6,908 nt of DNA, from contig SXYY01000123.1 in the NCBI GenBank assembly GCA_005788145.1, positions 1 to 6,908 of the forward strand, given 5' to 3'. The first letter of the stretch is position 1; each line of letters opens with the position of its first letter. The notes beneath the pieces were generated by a model. That model was not told the origin of the DNA and searched no databases. It saw only the letters and a list, made by a program, of their open reading frames with translations. The position numbers and the translations under genes were made by a program. This DNA is from Bacteroidota bacterium. GTDB taxonomy: Bacteria; Bacteroidota; Bacteroidia; NS11-12g; UBA955. Positions 5,866 to 6,908 of the stretch are shown here, in pieces.

Positions 5866-6908
5866 ATGAAACCGTGGCTAAAAAACCTGTTCTGCGCAGT
5901 GCTTGCAGTATTTTCCGCCACATTACACGGACAGTCTCATCCCAATTTCAGCAACGGATTTTACCATAGTACCGAAGGAATCGAATTCGCACAACGATTG
6001 GTTCGGGGGATGTCGTTCCGACAACAACTCGCACAAACCCTCATGGTACCGGCTTGGTCCAAGGAATCATCTGTTGAAGAACCCTTGGATTCGGCGAAGT
6101 TTCAGCGAACATTGTTGTATCAAATCAGAATGTTGGGTGTTGGGGGCATAATTTTCTTCCAAGGCAACCCTTTCAACCAGGTGTATCTCACAAACTTTTA
6201 CCAGCAAGAATCTACGATTCCCCTGTTGATTGGCATCGATGGCGAATGGGGTCCGGCGATGCGTTTGACGGGAATGGAAAAATTTCCTTTCCAACTGACC
6301 CTGGGCGCAACGCGAAACAGGCAGCTCGCCTATCAAATGGGTCTATCCATGGCCGCCCAGTGCAAAAGATTGGGAATTCACATCAATTTCGCGCCCTCCG
6401 TGGATGTCAATACCGAGCTCAACAACCCAATCATTGGATTTAGGAGTTTTGGATTCAATGCAGAAGAAGTTTCTACCTTGGGAAGTGGATTAACAGAGGG
6501 ACTTCAAACTGGGGGCGTACTTGCATCGGCCAAACATTTTCCGGGACACGGCGATACCAAAACAGACTCCCATTTGGATTTGCCAGTGGTGCTCAGAAGC
6601 AAATTAGACTTCGAGCAAAACGATCTTCCGCCTTTTAACAAACAAATTAAACAAGGCGTAGCCTCTGTGATGGTCGCCCACCTCAGAATACCCAGCATCG
6701 ACACTTCACAATTGCCCTGCTCCATTTCCCCGTTTTTTGTCAAGAACTGGCTTCGTCAAGAACTTGGATTTCAAGGTTTGATTATCACAGACGCCCTGAA
6801 TATGAAGGGTGTAGCAAAAATGGGAAGTCCTGCCGATGTTGCTTTAATGGCATTGAAGGCAGGTAATGACATTATTCTTTTCCCCGAGGATGTTGTTGGG
6901 TTCCTGGA
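5866..6908 (+). CDS. Secreted glycoside hydrolase family 3 enzyme, beta-N-acetylhexosaminidase-like (C-terminus beyond window)
   Basis: The frame is open from the ATG at 5866 to the window end (347 codons). The start opens a signal peptide: MKPWLKN, a hydrophobic core at 8-20, and cleavage likely near LHG|QS (22/23). The GH3 N-terminal barrel is recognisable by 'LGVGGIIFF' (90-98), 'LIGIDGEWGPAMRL' (121-134), 'INFAPSVDVN' (173-182), 'NPIIGFRSFG' (187-196), the 'KHFPGHGDT' motif (223-231) with 'DSH' (234-236), and 'LIITDALNM' (305-313). D309 is the expected nucleophile, and the Asp-His pair D234/H236 is the acid/base dyad known from NagZ-type enzymes. The family removes terminal beta-linked N-acetylglucosamine from peptidoglycan fragments or chitooligosaccharides. 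Export suggests a periplasmic or extracellular role, unlike cytoplasmic NagZ of E. coli. Many Bacteroidota homologues carry a C-terminal beta-lactamase-like serine hydrolase domain and reach nearly 1000 residues. Whether this one does lies beyond the window. Substrate is inferred. Confidence 0.92.
   Translation, partial: MKPWLKNLFCAVLAVFSATLHGQSHPNFSNGFYHSTEGIEFAQRLVRGMSFRQQLAQTLMVPAWSKESSVEEPLDSAKFQRTLLYQIRMLGVGGIIFFQGNPFNQVYLTNFYQQESTIPLLIGIDGEWGPAMRLTGMEKFPFQLTLGATRNRQLAYQMGLSMAAQCKRLGIHINFAPSVDVNTELNNPIIGFRSFGFNAEEVSTLGSGLTEGLQTGGVLASAKHFPGHGDTKTDSHLDLPVVLRSKLDFEQNDLPPFNKQIKQGVASVMVAHLRIPSIDTSQLPCSISPFFVKNWLRQELGFQGLIITDALNMKGVAKMGSPADVALMALKAGNDIILFPEDVVGFL

Noticed and set aside
5866..5895. 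Lipoprotein signal for the GH3 enzyme (Cys at residue 10)
   Set aside because: The cysteine lies within the start of the hydrophobic core, not after it, and no lipobox precedes it. A standard signal peptide fits better.
5549..5923. Minus-strand open frame of 124 codons across the divergent region
   Set aside because: It overlaps the GH3 signal peptide and the sigma factor start in other frames, and its translation looks like shadow sequence (repeated Arg/Ser/Asn, no hydrophobic core).
1..6908. CRISPR array, tRNA, rRNA, insertion sequence or phage genes
   Set aside because: No spaced repeats, tRNA-like cloverleaf, transposase motif or terminal inverted repeats were seen. The window is packed with ordinary chromosomal genes.

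Overview
The window looks like chromosomal DNA of a member of the Bacteroidota, most likely Flavobacteriales or a near relative. Four things point there. A secreted Cys-rich protein has the 'HVMG...YQCLGGGKY...YRDC' opening found in very large Bacteroidota surface proteins. An ECF sigma factor is coupled to a protein that joins an inner-membrane helix to a Bacteroidota-type outer-membrane beta-barrel. A secreted GH3 enzyme carries the 'DGEWG' and 'KHFPGHGDT' motifs. Putative promoters resemble TTG-N18-21-TAnnTTTG, and no convincing Shine-Dalgarno sequences were seen. No tRNA, rRNA, CRISPR array, insertion sequence or integrase was found. The exact taxon cannot be named from the sequence alone.

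Layout from left to right. (1) Positions 1-1865, minus strand: the first 621 codons of a large exported surface protein whose C-terminus lies beyond the left edge. (2) 1866-2049: an intergenic stretch with a candidate promoter, two operator-like dyads and an AT-rich stem-loop. (3) 2050-2664, minus strand: a 204-aa protein I cannot name firmly, which may be a divergent DNA polymerase III psi-like clamp-loader subunit. (4) 2696-3757, plus strand: a complete branched-chain amino-acid aminotransferase (ilvE), divergent from gene 3 across only 31 bp, with a -7 element almost touching the start codon. (5) 5679 down to 3780, minus strand: a two-gene operon of an ECF sigma factor followed, with one base between stop and start, by a 452-aa protein. 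That protein has a short basic cytoplasmic tail, one transmembrane helix, a long Ser/Thr/Pro-rich linker and a C-terminal outer-membrane barrel. It converges on ilvE with 22 bp between the stop codons. (6) 5680-5865: a divergent intergenic region. (7) 5866 to the right edge, plus strand: a secreted GH3 beta-N-acetylhexosaminidase cut off by the window end.

The most interesting unit is the sigma/barrel operon. The gene order is that of a sigma/anti-sigma pair, but the partner seems to place a cytoplasmic tail and an outer-membrane barrel in one polypeptide. It could therefore span the whole envelope and report outer-membrane state to the sigma factor. The adjacent divergent cell-wall or glycan hydrolase and the surface protein make an envelope theme plausible, but no regulatory link can be proven from this sequence.
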